From Bacillota bacterium (GTDB lineage: Bacteria; Bacillota; Clostridia; Lachnospirales; Lachnospiraceae): DNA of 64,000 nucleotides. The DNA lies in the NCBI GenBank assembly GCA_023442465.1, contig JAEZZQ010000034.1:1-64000 (forward strand), given 5' to 3'. The notes under the pieces are model-generated. The model was not told the DNA's origin. It saw only the letters and a program-made list of their open reading frames with translations, and ran no database searches. This document shows, piece after piece, positions 32,120 through 41,702 of this stretch. Each line of letters starts with the position of its first letter. Position 1 is the first letter of the stretch. The position numbers and the translations under genes were made by a program.

Positions 32120-34993
32120 ATGGAAAGCGGTATCGAGAAAGAAAGTAAAAAAATGCTCCCCCGGAGAGAGTATATTAAAATAAGGGGAGCGAACGAACAT
32201 AATCTGAAAAATATCGACGTGGATATTCCGAGGAATGAACTGGTGGTATTGACCGGTTTGTCCGGATCGGGAAAGTCTTCTTTGGCATTCGATACGATTT
32301 ATGCGGAAGGGCAGAGGCGTTATATGGAGTCTTTATCCTCTTATGCCAGACAGTTTCTAGGACAGATGGAGAAGCCCAATGTGGAGAAGATAGAAGGCTT
32401 ATCGCCTGCAATTTCCATCGATCAGAAATCCACTAACCGTAATCCTCGTTCCACCGTTGGAACGGTAACGGAGATTTATGATTATTTCCGTCTTTTGTAT
32501 GCAAGAATCGGTATTCCCCATTGCCCTTCCTGTGGAAAGGAGATCAAGAAACAATCAGTAGACCAGATGACGGACCAGATTATGGAGCTGCCGGAAGGAA
32601 CGAGAATTCAATTGCTGGCTCCGGTAGTAAGAGGACGTAAGGGTGAGCATACCAAGGTGTTCGAGCGGGCGAAAAGGAGCGGCTATGTTCGTGTTCGTGT
32701 GGACGGTAATATGTACGAGCTGTCGGAAGAAATCAAGCTGGATAAAAATATAAAGCATAATATCGAAGTGGTAGTGGATAGACTGGTAGTAAAGCCCGGA
32801 GTCGAAAGGCGACTGACGGATTCCATTGAAAACGTATTGGAGTTGGCGGAGGGACTGCTCTTTGTAGATGTGCTGGAAAGGGAAATGATGACTTTCAGCC
32901 AGAGCTTTTCCTGCCCGGACTGTGGAGTGAGCGTCAGCGAGATAGAGCCCAGGAGCTTTTCGTTTAACAATCCCTTCGGTGCTTGTCCGGAATGTTTCGG
33001 ACTGGGATATAAGATGGAATTCGATGTAGATCTGATGGTTCCTGATAAGCGGCTGAGCATCAATCAAGGCGCGATTGCGGTAATGGGCTGGCAGTCCTGC
33101 AACGACCCGGGCAGTTTTAGCAATGCGATTCTTCAGGCGCTTTGCAGGGAATATGATTTTGATCTGGACACTCCTTTTGAGGAATATTCCGATAGGGTGA
33201 AACAAATCTTGATTCATGGCACCGGCGGCAAAGAGGTGAAAGTGCATTATAAAGGACAGAGAGGGCAGGGAGTATATCCGGTAGCCTTCGAAGGGCTGGT
33301 TAGAAATGTGGAGAGGCGTTACCGTGAGACGGGCTCCGAGAGCTCTAAGCAGGAGTACGAGACCTTCATGAATATCATCCCGTGTAAGAAATGTAAAGGG
33401 ATGCGGTTGAAGGAGGAGGCTTTGGCTGTTACCGTCAGCGATAAGAACATATATGAGATTACTTCTTTTTCTATTAGAAAGCTCCATAAATTTCTAAGTG
33501 AAATGGAGCTTACCAAGCAGCAGCAATTGATTGGTAAGCAAGTTTTGAAGGAGATTAACGCCAGAGTCGGCTTTTTGATCGATGTGGGGCTTGATTATTT
33601 GTCTCTGTCCAGAGCTACGGGAACTCTTTCCGGCGGTGAGGCACAGAGAATCCGTCTTGCGACCCAGATCGGCTCCGGGCTGGTTGGTGTTTGTTATATA
33701 TTGGACGAGCCGAGTATCGGACTGCATCAGCGGGACAACGATAAGCTTTTGAATACGCTGCGCAATCTGAAGGATATGGGAAACACTTTGCTGGTGGTAG
33801 AGCACGATGAAGATACGATGCTGGCGGCGGATTATATTGTGGATATAGGACCGGGGGCCGGTTCCCATGGCGGAGAGGTAATTGCACAGGGAACAGCAGA
33901 GGATATTATGAATACTCCGGATTCTATAACCGGACAGTATCTGAGCGGTAAGTTGCAGATACCGATACCCGAGAAGCGCCGTGTACCCACTGGAGAGCTA
34001 ATTGTACGTAAGGCGCAGGAAAATAATTTAAAGGGAATTGATGTGACGTTTCCTCTCGGAGTTATGACTTGCGTGACGGGTGTGTCCGGATCGGGTAAAA
34101 GTTCTCTCGTTAACGAAATCCTTTATAAGCACTTGGCGAGGGATTTGAATCGTGCGAGGACTATTCCGGGAAAGCATGCGGGTATCGATGGAATCGAGCA
34201 GCTGGATAAGGTTATCGATATCGACCAGTCTCCAATCGGAAGGACGCCCCGTTCTAATCCTGCCACTTATACAGGAGTATTCGACCAGATTCGCGACTTG
34301 TTCTCGACGACAGCCGATGCGAAAGCAAAAGGGTATAAAAAGGGGCGTTTCAGCTTCAATGTTAAAGGCGGAAGATGTGAAGCCTGCAGCGGAGACGGAA
34401 TTATTAAGATTGAGATGCACTTTTTGCCTGATATCTATGTTCCCTGCGAGGTGTGCGGAGGGAAACGCTATAACCGGGAAACCTTAGATGTGAAGTACAA
34501 GGGAAAGAGTATTTACGATGTACTGGACATGACGGTGGAAGAAGCCGTAGGATTTTTTGAAAACGTGCCTTCTATCAAGAGGAAAATAGAAACGTTAAAC
34601 GACGTAGGCTTATCCTATGTGAAGCTGGGACAGCCATCCACCACCCTTTCGGGAGGCGAGGCGCAGAGAATTAAGCTGGCTACGGAGCTTAGCAAGAGAA
34701 GCACAGGAAAGACAATCTATATATTGGATGAGCCTACTACCGGACTTCACTTCGCGGATGTCCACAAGCTGACGGAGATATTGCACAAACTGGCTGACGG
34801 CGGAAATACGGTGGTGGTCATAGAGCACAATCTGGACGTTATAAAGACTGCGGATTATATTATCGATATCGGTCCGGAGGGCGGAGACAAAGGAGGAACT
34901 GTCATCGCAGAGGGAACACCGGAGGAAGTGGCAGGAAATTCCAAGTCATATACCGGATTTTACGTTAATAAAATGTTGGAACGATATAAATAA
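32120..34993 (+). CDS. uvrA: Excinuclease ABC subunit A
   Basis: A 957-residue UvrA. Two ABC domains carry GLSGSGKSSLAFD and GVSGSGKSSLVNE, with signatures TLSGGEAQRIRLA and TLSGGEAQRIKLA. Zinc-binding Cys pairs appear as CPSC, CPDC with CPECFG, and CEACSGDG with CEVCGG. It forms the dimer that first finds DNA lesions and loads UvrB. The start at ATG 32120 has GGAGG five bases upstream; the ATG at 32108 lies on top of that site and is less likely. Length and motifs are normal. Confidence 0.97.
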   Translation: MESGIEKESKKMLPRREYIKIRGANEHNLKNIDVDIPRNELVVLTGLSGSGKSSLAFDTIYAEGQRRYMESLSSYARQFLGQMEKPNVEKIEGLSPAISIDQKSTNRNPRSTVGTVTEIYDYFRLLYARIGIPHCPSCGKEIKKQSVDQMTDQIMELPEGTRIQLLAPVVRGRKGEHTKVFERAKRSGYVRVRVDGNMYELSEEIKLDKNIKHNIEVVVDRLVVKPGVERRLTDSIENVLELAEGLLFVDVLEREMMTFSQSFSCPDCGVSVSEIEPRSFSFNNPFGACPECFGLGYKMEFDVDLMVPDKRLSINQGAIAVMGWQSCNDPGSFSNAILQALCREYDFDLDTPFEEYSDRVKQILIHGTGGKEVKVHYKGQRGQGVYPVAFEGLVRNVERRYRETGSESSKQEYETFMNIIPCKKCKGMRLKEEALAVTVSDKNIYEITSFSIRKLHKFLSEMELTKQQQLIGKQVLKEINARVGFLIDVGLDYLSLSRATGTLSGGEAQRIRLATQIGSGLVGVCYILDEPSIGLHQRDNDKLLNTLRNLKDMGNTLLVVEHDEDTMLAADYIVDIGPGAGSHGGEVIAQGTAEDIMNTPDSITGQYLSGKLQIPIPEKRRVPTGELIVRKAQENNLKGIDVTFPLGVMTCVTGVSGSGKSSLVNEILYKHLARDLNRARTIPGKHAGIDGIEQLDKVIDIDQSPIGRTPRSNPATYTGVFDQIRDLFSTTADAKAKGYKKGRFSFNVKGGRCEACSGDGIIKIEMHFLPDIYVPCEVCGGKRYNRETLDVKYKGKSIYDVLDMTVEEAVGFFENVPSIKRKIETLNDVGLSYVKLGQPSTTLSGGEAQRIKLATELSKRSTGKTIYILDEPTTGLHFADVHKLTEILHKLADGGNTVVVIEHNLDVIKTADYIIDIGPEGGDKGGTVIAEGTPEEVAGNSKSYTGFYVNKMLERYK

Positions 34994-35021
34994 AAATAAG
35001 CCGAAAAAATAAAAAATGTCT

Positions 35022-35048
35022 TAAGTAATCGGCAAAATAAGCCGATAA
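35022..35048 (+). promoter_or_regulatory. Sigma-D (FliA)-like promoter upstream of mbl and flagellar rod genes
   Basis: TAAG (35022-35025), 15 bases, then GCCGATAA (35041-35048) matches the sigma-D consensus TAAA-N15-GCCGATAA at all but one base. It lies 215 bases before mbl, which leads into flagellar rod genes. The bases also form a small hairpin (ATCGGC/GCCGAT), so a weak uvrA terminator is the alternative; no T-run follows. Confidence 0.5.
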
Positions 35049-35147
35049 TATTGAATATAAAGAAAAGCATGGAGGCGGCAAGTGAGGCGGAAGGAACCGC
35101 TTTCATTTGCTGTGTCTGATTTTTTTATAAAATTTTGTGAAACCCCT

Positions 35148-35175
35148 TTGAAAAATCGAATCTTTAAGGTATAAT
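35148..35175 (+). promoter_or_regulatory. Sigma-A promoter of mbl
   Basis: TTGAAA (35148-35153) and a perfect TATAAT (35170-35175) are 16 bases apart, about 88 bases before the mbl start codon. Confidence 0.75.
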
Positions 35176-35262
35176 AGCTGTGTGCGTTTGGCTTAAAGAT
35201 ATTTTGGAAAATATGAAGATAGATTTTGCATGAGATAGGACACTGAGAAAGGGGTTTAACAT

Positions 35263-36255
35263 ATGCAATACACAGATATAGGAATTGATTTGGGAACAGC
35301 GAGTATTTTAGTATATATCAGAGGAAAGGGCGTAGTACTTAAGGAACCTTCCGTAGTAGCATTCGACAGAGATACCGACAAAATAAGAGCCATTGGTGAA
35401 GATGCAAGGCTGATGCTTGGCAGAACCCCCGGAAATATTGTGGCGGTAAGACCGCTTAGACAAGGTGTTATCTCGGATTACAGAGTGACGGAGAAGATGA
35501 TGAAATATTTCATCCAGAAGGCGCTGGGTAAAAAAACGTTCCGTAAGCCTCGTATTGCGGTGTGCGTACCGAGCGGAGTGACCGAGGTGGAGAAGAAGGC
35601 GGTAGAGGATGCGACCTATCAGGCAGGAGCCAGAGAGGTTTCCATTATTGAAGAACCGATTGCTGCAGCGATTGGAGCGGGAATCGACATTTCCAAGCCT
35701 TGCGGAAATATGATTGTCGATATCGGCGGAGGAACCTCAGACATTGCCGTTATTTCCTTGGGAGGTACTGTAGTAAGTGCGTCCATTAAGATAGCCGGAG
35801 ATGATTTCGACGAAGCTATCGTTCGTTATATGAGAAAGAAACATAATCTGCTGATTGGTGAACGGACGGCGGAGGATTTGAAGATAAAGATCGGTTCTGC
35901 TTACAGGCGTACCGAGGTGGATTATATGGATGTCAGAGGTCGTAATCTAGTAACCGGATTACCGAGAACGGTAAAGGTTTCTTCGGAGGAGACGGAGGAG
36001 GCACTTCGCGAGACGACGGCACAGATCGTGGAGACGATACACAGCGTGCTTGAGAAGACACCGCCGGAATTGGCAGCGGATATTGCGGATAGAGGCATTG
36101 TTCTTACCGGAGGCGGAAGCCTGCTTCGCGGACTGGAGGAACTGATAGCTTCCAAGACGGGAATCAACACGATGACCGCAGAGGATCCCATGACAGCCGT
36201 TGCAATCGGAACTGGTAAATACGTGGAATTTTTAGCAGGATATAAAGAGGACTAA
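35263..36255 (+). CDS. mbl: Actin-like rod-shape protein (MreB/Mbl)
   Basis: A 330-residue bacterial actin. Phosphate-binding motifs are visible: IGIDLGTASILVY, MIVDIGGGTSDIAVISLGG and IVLTGGGSLLRGLEE. It polymerises under the membrane and guides side-wall synthesis. No mreC/mreD follows; flagellar rod genes come next, as in the B. subtilis mbl-flhO-flhP region, which is why I prefer Mbl over MreB. AAAGGGG precedes ATG 35263. One sigma-A and one possible sigma-D promoter lie upstream. Confidence 0.88.
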   Translation: MQYTDIGIDLGTASILVYIRGKGVVLKEPSVVAFDRDTDKIRAIGEDARLMLGRTPGNIVAVRPLRQGVISDYRVTEKMMKYFIQKALGKKTFRKPRIAVCVPSGVTEVEKKAVEDATYQAGAREVSIIEEPIAAAIGAGIDISKPCGNMIVDIGGGTSDIAVISLGGTVVSASIKIAGDDFDEAIVRYMRKKHNLLIGERTAEDLKIKIGSAYRRTEVDYMDVRGRNLVTGLPRTVKVSSEETEEALRETTAQIVETIHSVLEKTPPELAADIADRGIVLTGGGSLLRGLEELIASKTGINTMTAEDPMTAVAIGTGKYVEFLAGYKED

Positions 36256-36266
36256 CCCATTGTATG

Positions 36267-36348
36267 ATGGAAGTCTGTTGCTATATGGAAATCTATTTGA
36301 CGATAGAAATCTATTAAATGATAGAAATCTATCAAATAATAGATTGAT
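36267..36348 (+). repeat. 18-bp tandem repeat upstream of flhO
   Basis: Four degenerate 18-bp units start at 36267, 36285, 36303 and 36321 (for example ATGGAAATCTATTTGACG and ATAGAAATCTATTAAATG), with a partial fifth at 36339. It fills most of the 136-base gap between mbl and the rod gene. Confidence 0.75.
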
Positions 36349-36391
36349 AAAAGGGAATGTATAATATACTGAGGGGAAAAGGAGTAGTTAT

Positions 36392-37174
36392 ATGGTTAAG
36401 GGTTTATACACTGCTTATACAGGTATGGTAAATGAGCAACATAGGATGGACGTCCTTACCAATAACCTGGCGAATGCGAATACCAACGGATATAAAAAGG
36501 AAGGAGCTACCAGTCAGGCTTTTGACGATGTACTCGCTTACAAAATTAAAGATATGTCCGAAGGGCGCGGAACAGCAAGAGGGCTGGGCGTAAATAATCT
36601 GGGAGTTAAGATAGGCGAAGGCTATACGGATTATTCTCAGGGACCGGTAAAAGGGACGGAGAACCCATTCGATTTGGCGTTGTCGGGCGAAGGATTTTTT
36701 ACGGTACAGTGTACCGACAAAGAAGGTGACATCTCGACAAAGTATACGCGTGACGGAAGCTTTACCATGAATTCGCAAGGCTATCTGGTAACCCATGACG
36801 GCGATTATGTCCTGGGCGATACGGGCGGCCGGATTAAGCTTGATCCTCTTCTCGATTTCAGAGTAGATACTTCGGGCAACATCATGCAAGGGGATGATAA
36901 TTCTCCTGTAGCAACCTTAAGAATACGTGATTTTGTAGATTATAATTATTTGGAGAAATTCGGCGAGAATTATTTCCAGACGGTAGACGGTTACCGATTC
37001 CAGGACGCTACAGCGAAAGTGAATCAAGGTTATCTTGAGACCTCCAATATTTCGGTGGTAACGGAGATGACTAATATGATAAACGTATCGAGAGCTTATG
37101 AAACGAATCAGAAGGTGATTCAGACTTACGACAGCAGCTTGGAGATAGCTGTAAATCAGCTTGGAAAGCTGTAG
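36392..37174 (+). CDS. flhO: Flagellar hook-basal body rod protein (FlhO/FlgF-like)
   Basis: A 260-residue rod protein. The N-terminal helix MVKGLYTAYTGMVNEQHRMD with LTNNLANANTNGYKKEG is the common start of rod/hook proteins, and the end NVVxEMTNMINVSRAYETNQ-type segment (ISVVTEMTNMINVSRAYETN) is the matching C-terminal helix. The centre is the FlgE/F/G-like beta domain. It is exported by the flagellar type III system and builds the rod. GGGGAAAAGGAG lies before the ATG. The next gene encodes a second rod protein 11 bases later. Confidence 0.88.
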   Translation: MVKGLYTAYTGMVNEQHRMDVLTNNLANANTNGYKKEGATSQAFDDVLAYKIKDMSEGRGTARGLGVNNLGVKIGEGYTDYSQGPVKGTENPFDLALSGEGFFTVQCTDKEGDISTKYTRDGSFTMNSQGYLVTHDGDYVLGDTGGRIKLDPLLDFRVDTSGNIMQGDDNSPVATLRIRDFVDYNYLEKFGENYFQTVDGYRFQDATAKVNQGYLETSNISVVTEMTNMINVSRAYETNQKVIQTYDSSLEIAVNQLGKL

Positions 37175-37185
37175 GAGGGTAAAGA

Positions 37186-38004
37186 ATGGTTAGAAGTTTA
37201 TGGACAGCGGCAACCGGAATGAATGCACAACAGACAAACGTAGATACGATTGCAAATAATCTTGCTAATGTAAATACAGTAGGCTATAAGTCACAAGTAT
37301 CTCAGTTTAAAAGCTTATTATATCAGACATTGCAGACGAAGACTACTACGGCAGACGGAGCTGCGAAGCCGGTTACCTCTCAGGTGGGTTTGGGTGTGCG
37401 AAATTCTTCTATCAATCAGATATTTACGCAGGGAAGCCTGATTGCTTCTGAAAGTGATACTTCATTTGCTATCGAAGGCAACGGTTTTTTTGCAGTCAGA
37501 AATGAAAATGGTGAGATTAACTATACAAGAAATGGTGATTTTACATGGGGATTGTCCACCAGCGGCGGAATTATGCTGACAACTACGGATGGCAACCCGG
37601 TTCTGGATTCACAAGGCAGGTCTATAGCATTGGCGAGCTCTTTCATGACAAATTTAATTACGATTTCTTCTGATGGAACGCTCATGTATCCGGATACAAA
37701 TAATAACCCGCAACCGTTAAATATTAAGATAGGAACATATCAGTTCCGCAATCCCGAAGGATTGGAAAGGCAAGGAGATTCCCTTTGGGCTGTTACTGGT
37801 GCCAGTGGGGTAGCGATTAATGAAGAGACTAGCACAGGTATTACTAAGAGCAAGGTTATTCAGGGCTACTTAGAAGGTTCCAATGTCAAGGTAGCGGATG
37901 AGATGGTAAACCTTATCGTTGCACAGAGAGCTTATGAGATGAATTCCAAAGCGATTACTACCTCGGATGAGATGCTCCAGCAGGCGAACAATCTGAAGCG
38001 TTAA
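37186..38004 (+). CDS. flgG: Flagellar basal-body rod protein (FlhP/FlgG-like)
   Basis: A 272-residue distal rod protein. MVRSLWTAATGMNAQQTNVD, IANNLANVNTVGYKSQVSQF, the middle FAIEGNGFFAVRNENGEINY and the end VKVADEMVNLIVAQRAYEMN are close to the FlgG pattern. It forms the drive shaft between basal body and hook. It is paralogous to the gene upstream and sits in one operon with it and with the FlgJ-like gene. An AGGAGGG site precedes the ATG. Confidence 0.9.
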   Translation: MVRSLWTAATGMNAQQTNVDTIANNLANVNTVGYKSQVSQFKSLLYQTLQTKTTTADGAAKPVTSQVGLGVRNSSINQIFTQGSLIASESDTSFAIEGNGFFAVRNENGEINYTRNGDFTWGLSTSGGIMLTTTDGNPVLDSQGRSIALASSFMTNLITISSDGTLMYPDTNNNPQPLNIKIGTYQFRNPEGLERQGDSLWAVTGASGVAINEETSTGITKSKVIQGYLEGSNVKVADEMVNLIVAQRAYEMNSKAITTSDEMLQQANNLKR

Positions 38005-38024
38005 GAAGGTGAAAGGGGTACATA

Positions 38025-38372
38025 ATGGATATAGGAAGCGGTGTTTCTTCTGCATATACGAGTTATTTGTCTTCTCAGGCATCCAGCAAGCTGGATACCC
38101 ATATCAAGACGAAGGATTATTCCCAGTCTTCCGATGAAGAACTCTTGTCGGCATGCAAGGAATTTGAGTCTTACTTTCTGGAGCAGATTTTTAAAGAGAT
38201 GCAGAAGACGGTAGATGTATTTAAGGATGAGAATTCAACGCCTAACGACTCGTTGGTAGGCTATTTCAAAGACAGTACTTTGCAGGAATTGGCGAGCACA
38301 TCTACGGAAAAGGAAGGGCTCGGTCTTGCGCAGATGCTCTTCGAGCAGATGAAACGGAATTACGGCTTGTAA
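38025..38372 (+). CDS. flgJ: Rod-binding protein, FlgJ N-terminal-domain type
   Basis: A 115-residue protein equal to the N-terminal half of FlgJ (PF10135): LLSACKEFESYFLEQIFKEM followed by a loop and LAQMLFEQMKRNYGL at the end. The domain caps or scaffolds rod assembly. The muramidase half found in proteobacterial FlgJ is absent, which is normal in Firmicutes. It closes the mbl-flhO-flhP-flgJ group and is followed by a terminator. Confidence 0.85.
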   Translation: MDIGSGVSSAYTSYLSSQASSKLDTHIKTKDYSQSSDEELLSACKEFESYFLEQIFKEMQKTVDVFKDENSTPNDSLVGYFKDSTLQELASTSTEKEGLGLAQMLFEQMKRNYGL

Positions 38373-38394
38373 GGTATATGATTATTGAATGATG

Positions 38395-38420
38395 AGGCTG
38401 CTTATTTAAGCAGCCTTTTT
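38395..38420 (+). terminator. Rho-independent terminator of the rod genes
   Basis: AGGCTGCTT (38395-38403) pairs with AAGCAGCCT (38408-38416) around a four-base loop, followed by a T-run. Confidence 0.9.
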
Positions 38421-38470
38421 GCGTATTTATATCCTGCATACGGATAATTGAGAGAAGTACACTTTTGTAC

Positions 38471-38586
38471 TGTAATAAGAAGATGCGTCTATTACAGAAC
38501 AAATGAATGCGCAGCTACGCGCGCGGAACAAAAGTTGTGCTGCCGGAGTGTCTGGCCGCGAGAGTGGGCAAAGCATACTTTTGTTT
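38471..38586 (-). repeat. Intergenic structured repeat family 2, copy 1 (inverted)
   Basis: Read on the minus strand it starts AACAAAAGTATGC at 38586, has CTTTTGTTCCGCGCGCG in the middle and ends with the hairpin CTGTAATA/TATTACAG at 38471-38498. It matches copies at 49519 and 51121. It lies just before the recD2 start region. Confidence 0.8.
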
Positions 38587-38609
38587 AAAAAAGGAGAGAG
38601 GTTGGATAT

Positions 38610-40865
38610 ATGGAAAATGTAAAGGGGTATGTGGAACATATCATATACCGGAACAACGAAAACGGCTACACGGTCATGAACATGGTGAGCGGGCAGGAGG
38701 AAATTATCTGTGTAGGCATGTTTAGAACCATAGACCAAGGAGAGACGCTTCAAATAGATGGAAACTATGTGGAGCATCCCGTTTACGGCAGACAGCTCAA
38801 GGTAGAAAGCTATCAGATTGCAGCACCCGATGATGTCATCAGCATGGAAAGATACCTCGGCTCAGGTGCGATTAAGGGAATCGGAGAGGCGTTGGCAGCG
38901 CGAATTATAAAAAGGTTCGGTGAGGATACCTTTCGCATTATTGAAGAGGAACCGGAGCGTCTGGCAGAAATTAAGGGTATAAGCGATAGAAAAGCGCGGG
39001 AAATAGCCGTTCAGATGGAAGAAAAAAAGGATATGCGGGAGGCTATGGTTTTTTTGCAGAAATATGGAATTTCGGGTGCCCTCGCTATGAAGATATATAA
39101 TACATACGGAATGGGCGTTTACGGAGTACTTCGGGAAAATCCTTATAAGCTGGCGGAGGATATCTCGGGAGTAGGATTTAAAATAGCAGATGAAATCGCG
39201 AATAAGATAGGTATACACACAGATTCCGATTACCGTATAAGGAGTGCCGTTCTCTATGTGCTGCTTCAGTCGTCGATGGAAGGACATGTATATTTGCCGG
39301 AGAATATTCTCTTAAGGCGGGCCAGCGAGCTTTTGGAGGTTGAGGAGTCTGCCATAGAACCTCAGATAGCCAATTTGGCAATGGATAAAAAGGTCGTGAT
39401 AAAGATGCCGCTGCCGGAGGCGAAGGAAGAGGGCAAGAAAGTATATGCTGCTTCTTATTATTATGAAGAATTGAATTGTGCTAAGATGCTTCATGATTTA
39501 AATGCGTCCACCTTGCCGGAAGAGGGGCTTCTTCCGGCGGAGGAAGAGAATATCAATAGCCGGATTAAGGCAATAGAGAAGGAACAGGGAATCGAACTGG
39601 ATGAACTGCAAAGAAAGGCAGTGATGGAAAGTGTGAAAAATGGCTTGCTCATTCTGACCGGAGGCCCCGGAACAGGAAAAACCACAACAATCAATACGAT
39701 TATAAGGTATTACGCGGGGGAAAATATGGATATTTTCCTTGCGGCTCCCACGGGAAGGGCGGCAAAGCGTATGACAGAAACCACAGGATATGAAGCGAGG
39801 ACCATACACCGGCTGTTGGAGCTTAGCGGAGCGGTTTTAGAAGAGAATAAAAGGGCTAAATTCGAGAAAAATGAAGAAAATCCTTTGGAAGCGGATGTTA
39901 TTATTGTAGATGAGATGTCGATGGTGGATATTCATTTATTCCAGTCGTTGCTTAAGGCGATTATGCCGGGCACCCGGCTGATTATGGCGGGCGATATCAA
40001 TCAGCTTCCATCGGTAGGGCCTGGACAAATATTGAAAGACTTGATCGACAGTCACTGCATACCGGTAGTCATGCTGCAGAAGATATTCAGGCAGGCAGAG
40101 GAGAGTGATATTGTGGTCAATGCCCATGCTATCAACAAAGGGAAACAGATAGAGCTAAACAACAAAAGCAAGGACTTTTTCTTTCTCGAAAGAAACGATG
40201 TAAATGTGATTTATAAACACATGGTTCAGCTTATATGCGAGAAGCTGCCGCCATATGTAGGCGCCAGTGCTTATGACATACAAGTGCTTACACCAATGAG
40301 AAAGGGCAGTCTCGGAGTAGAGGTCTTAAACAACATCCTTCAGGAGTATCTAAATCCCCCGGACAAATCAAAGGAGGAATATGAGGTTGGCGAAGGAGTA
40401 TATCGGGTAGGGGATAAGGTGATGCAGATTAAAAACAATTATCAGCTCGAATGGGAGATTGTAAGCAAATACCAAATTCCCATAGATAAAGGGATGGGAG
40501 TGTTTAACGGGGATATAGGCATTATAAAGGAAATAAACGATTATGCGCAGGAGATGGTAGTGGAATACGATGAGCATAAAAGGGTGATATACCCTTTTCA
40601 TCAGTTGGATGAAATCGAACTGGCTTATGCCGTAACGATACATAAATCCCAGGGAAGTGAATATCCAGCCGTAATTATGCCTTTACTTACAGGCCCTAAG
40701 ATGCTTTTTAATCGGAATCTGTTGTATACCGGAGTTACCCGCGCCAAGAACTGTGTGACGATCCTGGGAAGCAGGCAGACGGTAAATGAAATGATTGCAA
40801 ATGAGAATCAGAACAAAAGATATACCAGCCTATGCGAGAGGCTTGAGGAGTTATCCTCGCTGTAA
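38610..40865 (+). CDS. recD2: RecD2-type helicase (RecD/TraA family, AAA family SF1B)
   Basis: A 751-residue RecD2. The N-terminal part (about 1-220) has the OB-like and helix-hairpin-helix modules (YLGSGAIKGIGEALAARIIK, then IKGISDRKAREIAVQM). The helicase core follows with Walker A GGPGTGKTTTINTI, motif III GDINQLPSVGPGQILKD and the C-terminal UvrD-like TIHKSQGSEYPAVIMPL. It is a 5'-3' DNA helicase acting in repair without RecBC. GGAGAGAGG precedes ATG 38610. It starts directly downstream of a family 2 repeat. Confidence 0.95.
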   Translation: MENVKGYVEHIIYRNNENGYTVMNMVSGQEEIICVGMFRTIDQGETLQIDGNYVEHPVYGRQLKVESYQIAAPDDVISMERYLGSGAIKGIGEALAARIIKRFGEDTFRIIEEEPERLAEIKGISDRKAREIAVQMEEKKDMREAMVFLQKYGISGALAMKIYNTYGMGVYGVLRENPYKLAEDISGVGFKIADEIANKIGIHTDSDYRIRSAVLYVLLQSSMEGHVYLPENILLRRASELLEVEESAIEPQIANLAMDKKVVIKMPLPEAKEEGKKVYAASYYYEELNCAKMLHDLNASTLPEEGLLPAEEENINSRIKAIEKEQGIELDELQRKAVMESVKNGLLILTGGPGTGKTTTINTIIRYYAGENMDIFLAAPTGRAAKRMTETTGYEARTIHRLLELSGAVLEENKRAKFEKNEENPLEADVIIVDEMSMVDIHLFQSLLKAIMPGTRLIMAGDINQLPSVGPGQILKDLIDSHCIPVVMLQKIFRQAEESDIVVNAHAINKGKQIELNNKSKDFFFLERNDVNVIYKHMVQLICEKLPPYVGASAYDIQVLTPMRKGSLGVEVLNNILQEYLNPPDKSKEEYEVGEGVYRVGDKVMQIKNNYQLEWEIVSKYQIPIDKGMGVFNGDIGIIKEINDYAQEMVVEYDEHKRVIYPFHQLDEIELAYAVTIHKSQGSEYPAVIMPLLTGPKMLFNRNLLYTGVTRAKNCVTILGSRQTVNEMIANENQNKRYTSLCERLEELSSL

Positions 40866-40909
40866 ATGCAGAAATAATCCCTTGCCCGGAGAATGCGAAG
40901 GGAGCATAT

Positions 40910-41686
40910 ATGAGTGGAAGCAAGAATAACTTTGCTCGCAAAAGTAACTTTACCCGCAAGAATGATTCTGCTAAAATGAATTATTTTATGGGCAGACTGA
41001 CAGATCTTATTTATCCGAGACATTGTCCGGTCTGTGACGGCTTAACCGGATATTCCCATGAGCTTATTTGTAAAAGCTGCCGGGGAAGGGTCAGGTATAT
41101 CGGAGGGGTCGTCTGTGTCAAATGCGGAAAGCCCTTGTCGCAGGAAGAAGAGTATTGCTATGACTGTGCGCGAAAGCAGCATTATTATAAGAGCGGCATG
41201 GCACTGTTTGAGTATAAGAGCATGTCCGCCGCCATTTACCGCTTCAAATACAAAGGGCGGCAGGAATATGCGGATTTTTTCGGCAAGAAGCTGGCGGAGC
41301 ATTTGGAAGACAATCTTCGTATATGGAAGCCGGAAGCCTTTGTTCCGGTGCCGATTCATTCCTCGAGAATGCGGGCACGGGGATATAATCAGGCAGAGGT
41401 GCTGGCAAAGCGGCTTAGCAGGGAAACCGGTATTCCTACCAGGGCAGATTTGATAAAAAGGTGCAAAAAAACGGCTCCGCAAAAGAATCTGAGCGATGGT
41501 GAACGGCAAAATAATTTGAAAAAGGCTTTTAAAATCTGTAGAAATGATGTAAAATTAAATACGATTGTAATTATAGATGATATTTATACAACCGGGAGTA
41601 CGATCGATGCGGTCGCATATGAATTGCAAAAAAAAGGGATTGCAAATATTTATTATGCGTCATTAGCTATCGGTAGGGGGTTATGA
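40910..41686 (+). CDS. comF: ComF-family phosphoribosyltransferase-like protein
   Basis: A 258-residue protein with a zinc-finger start (CPVCDG, CKSC, CVKCGKPL, CYDC between about residues 40 and 85) and a phosphoribosyltransferase domain (VPVPIHSSRMRARGYNQAEV, then TIVIIDDIYTTGSTIDAVAY). ComFC proteins support DNA uptake during competence, probably in handling incoming single strands. The first 20 residues are basic and poorly conserved; Met at residue 23 could be the true start. It follows recD2 and precedes a flagellar-operon protein, the same order of functions as comF-yvyF in B. subtilis. Confidence 0.9.
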   Translation: MSGSKNNFARKSNFTRKNDSAKMNYFMGRLTDLIYPRHCPVCDGLTGYSHELICKSCRGRVRYIGGVVCVKCGKPLSQEEEYCYDCARKQHYYKSGMALFEYKSMSAAIYRFKYKGRQEYADFFGKKLAEHLEDNLRIWKPEAFVPVPIHSSRMRARGYNQAEVLAKRLSRETGIPTRADLIKRCKKTAPQKNLSDGERQNNLKKAFKICRNDVKLNTIVIIDDIYTTGSTIDAVAYELQKKGIANIYYASLAIGRGL

Positions 41687-41702
41687 TTGGGAGGAAGAAT
41701 AA

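Noticed and set aside
30071..34828. Long antisense frames opposite uvrB and uvrA (up to about 310 codons)
   Set aside because: They are shadows of highly conserved genes, lack ribosome binding sites and show no domain patterns.
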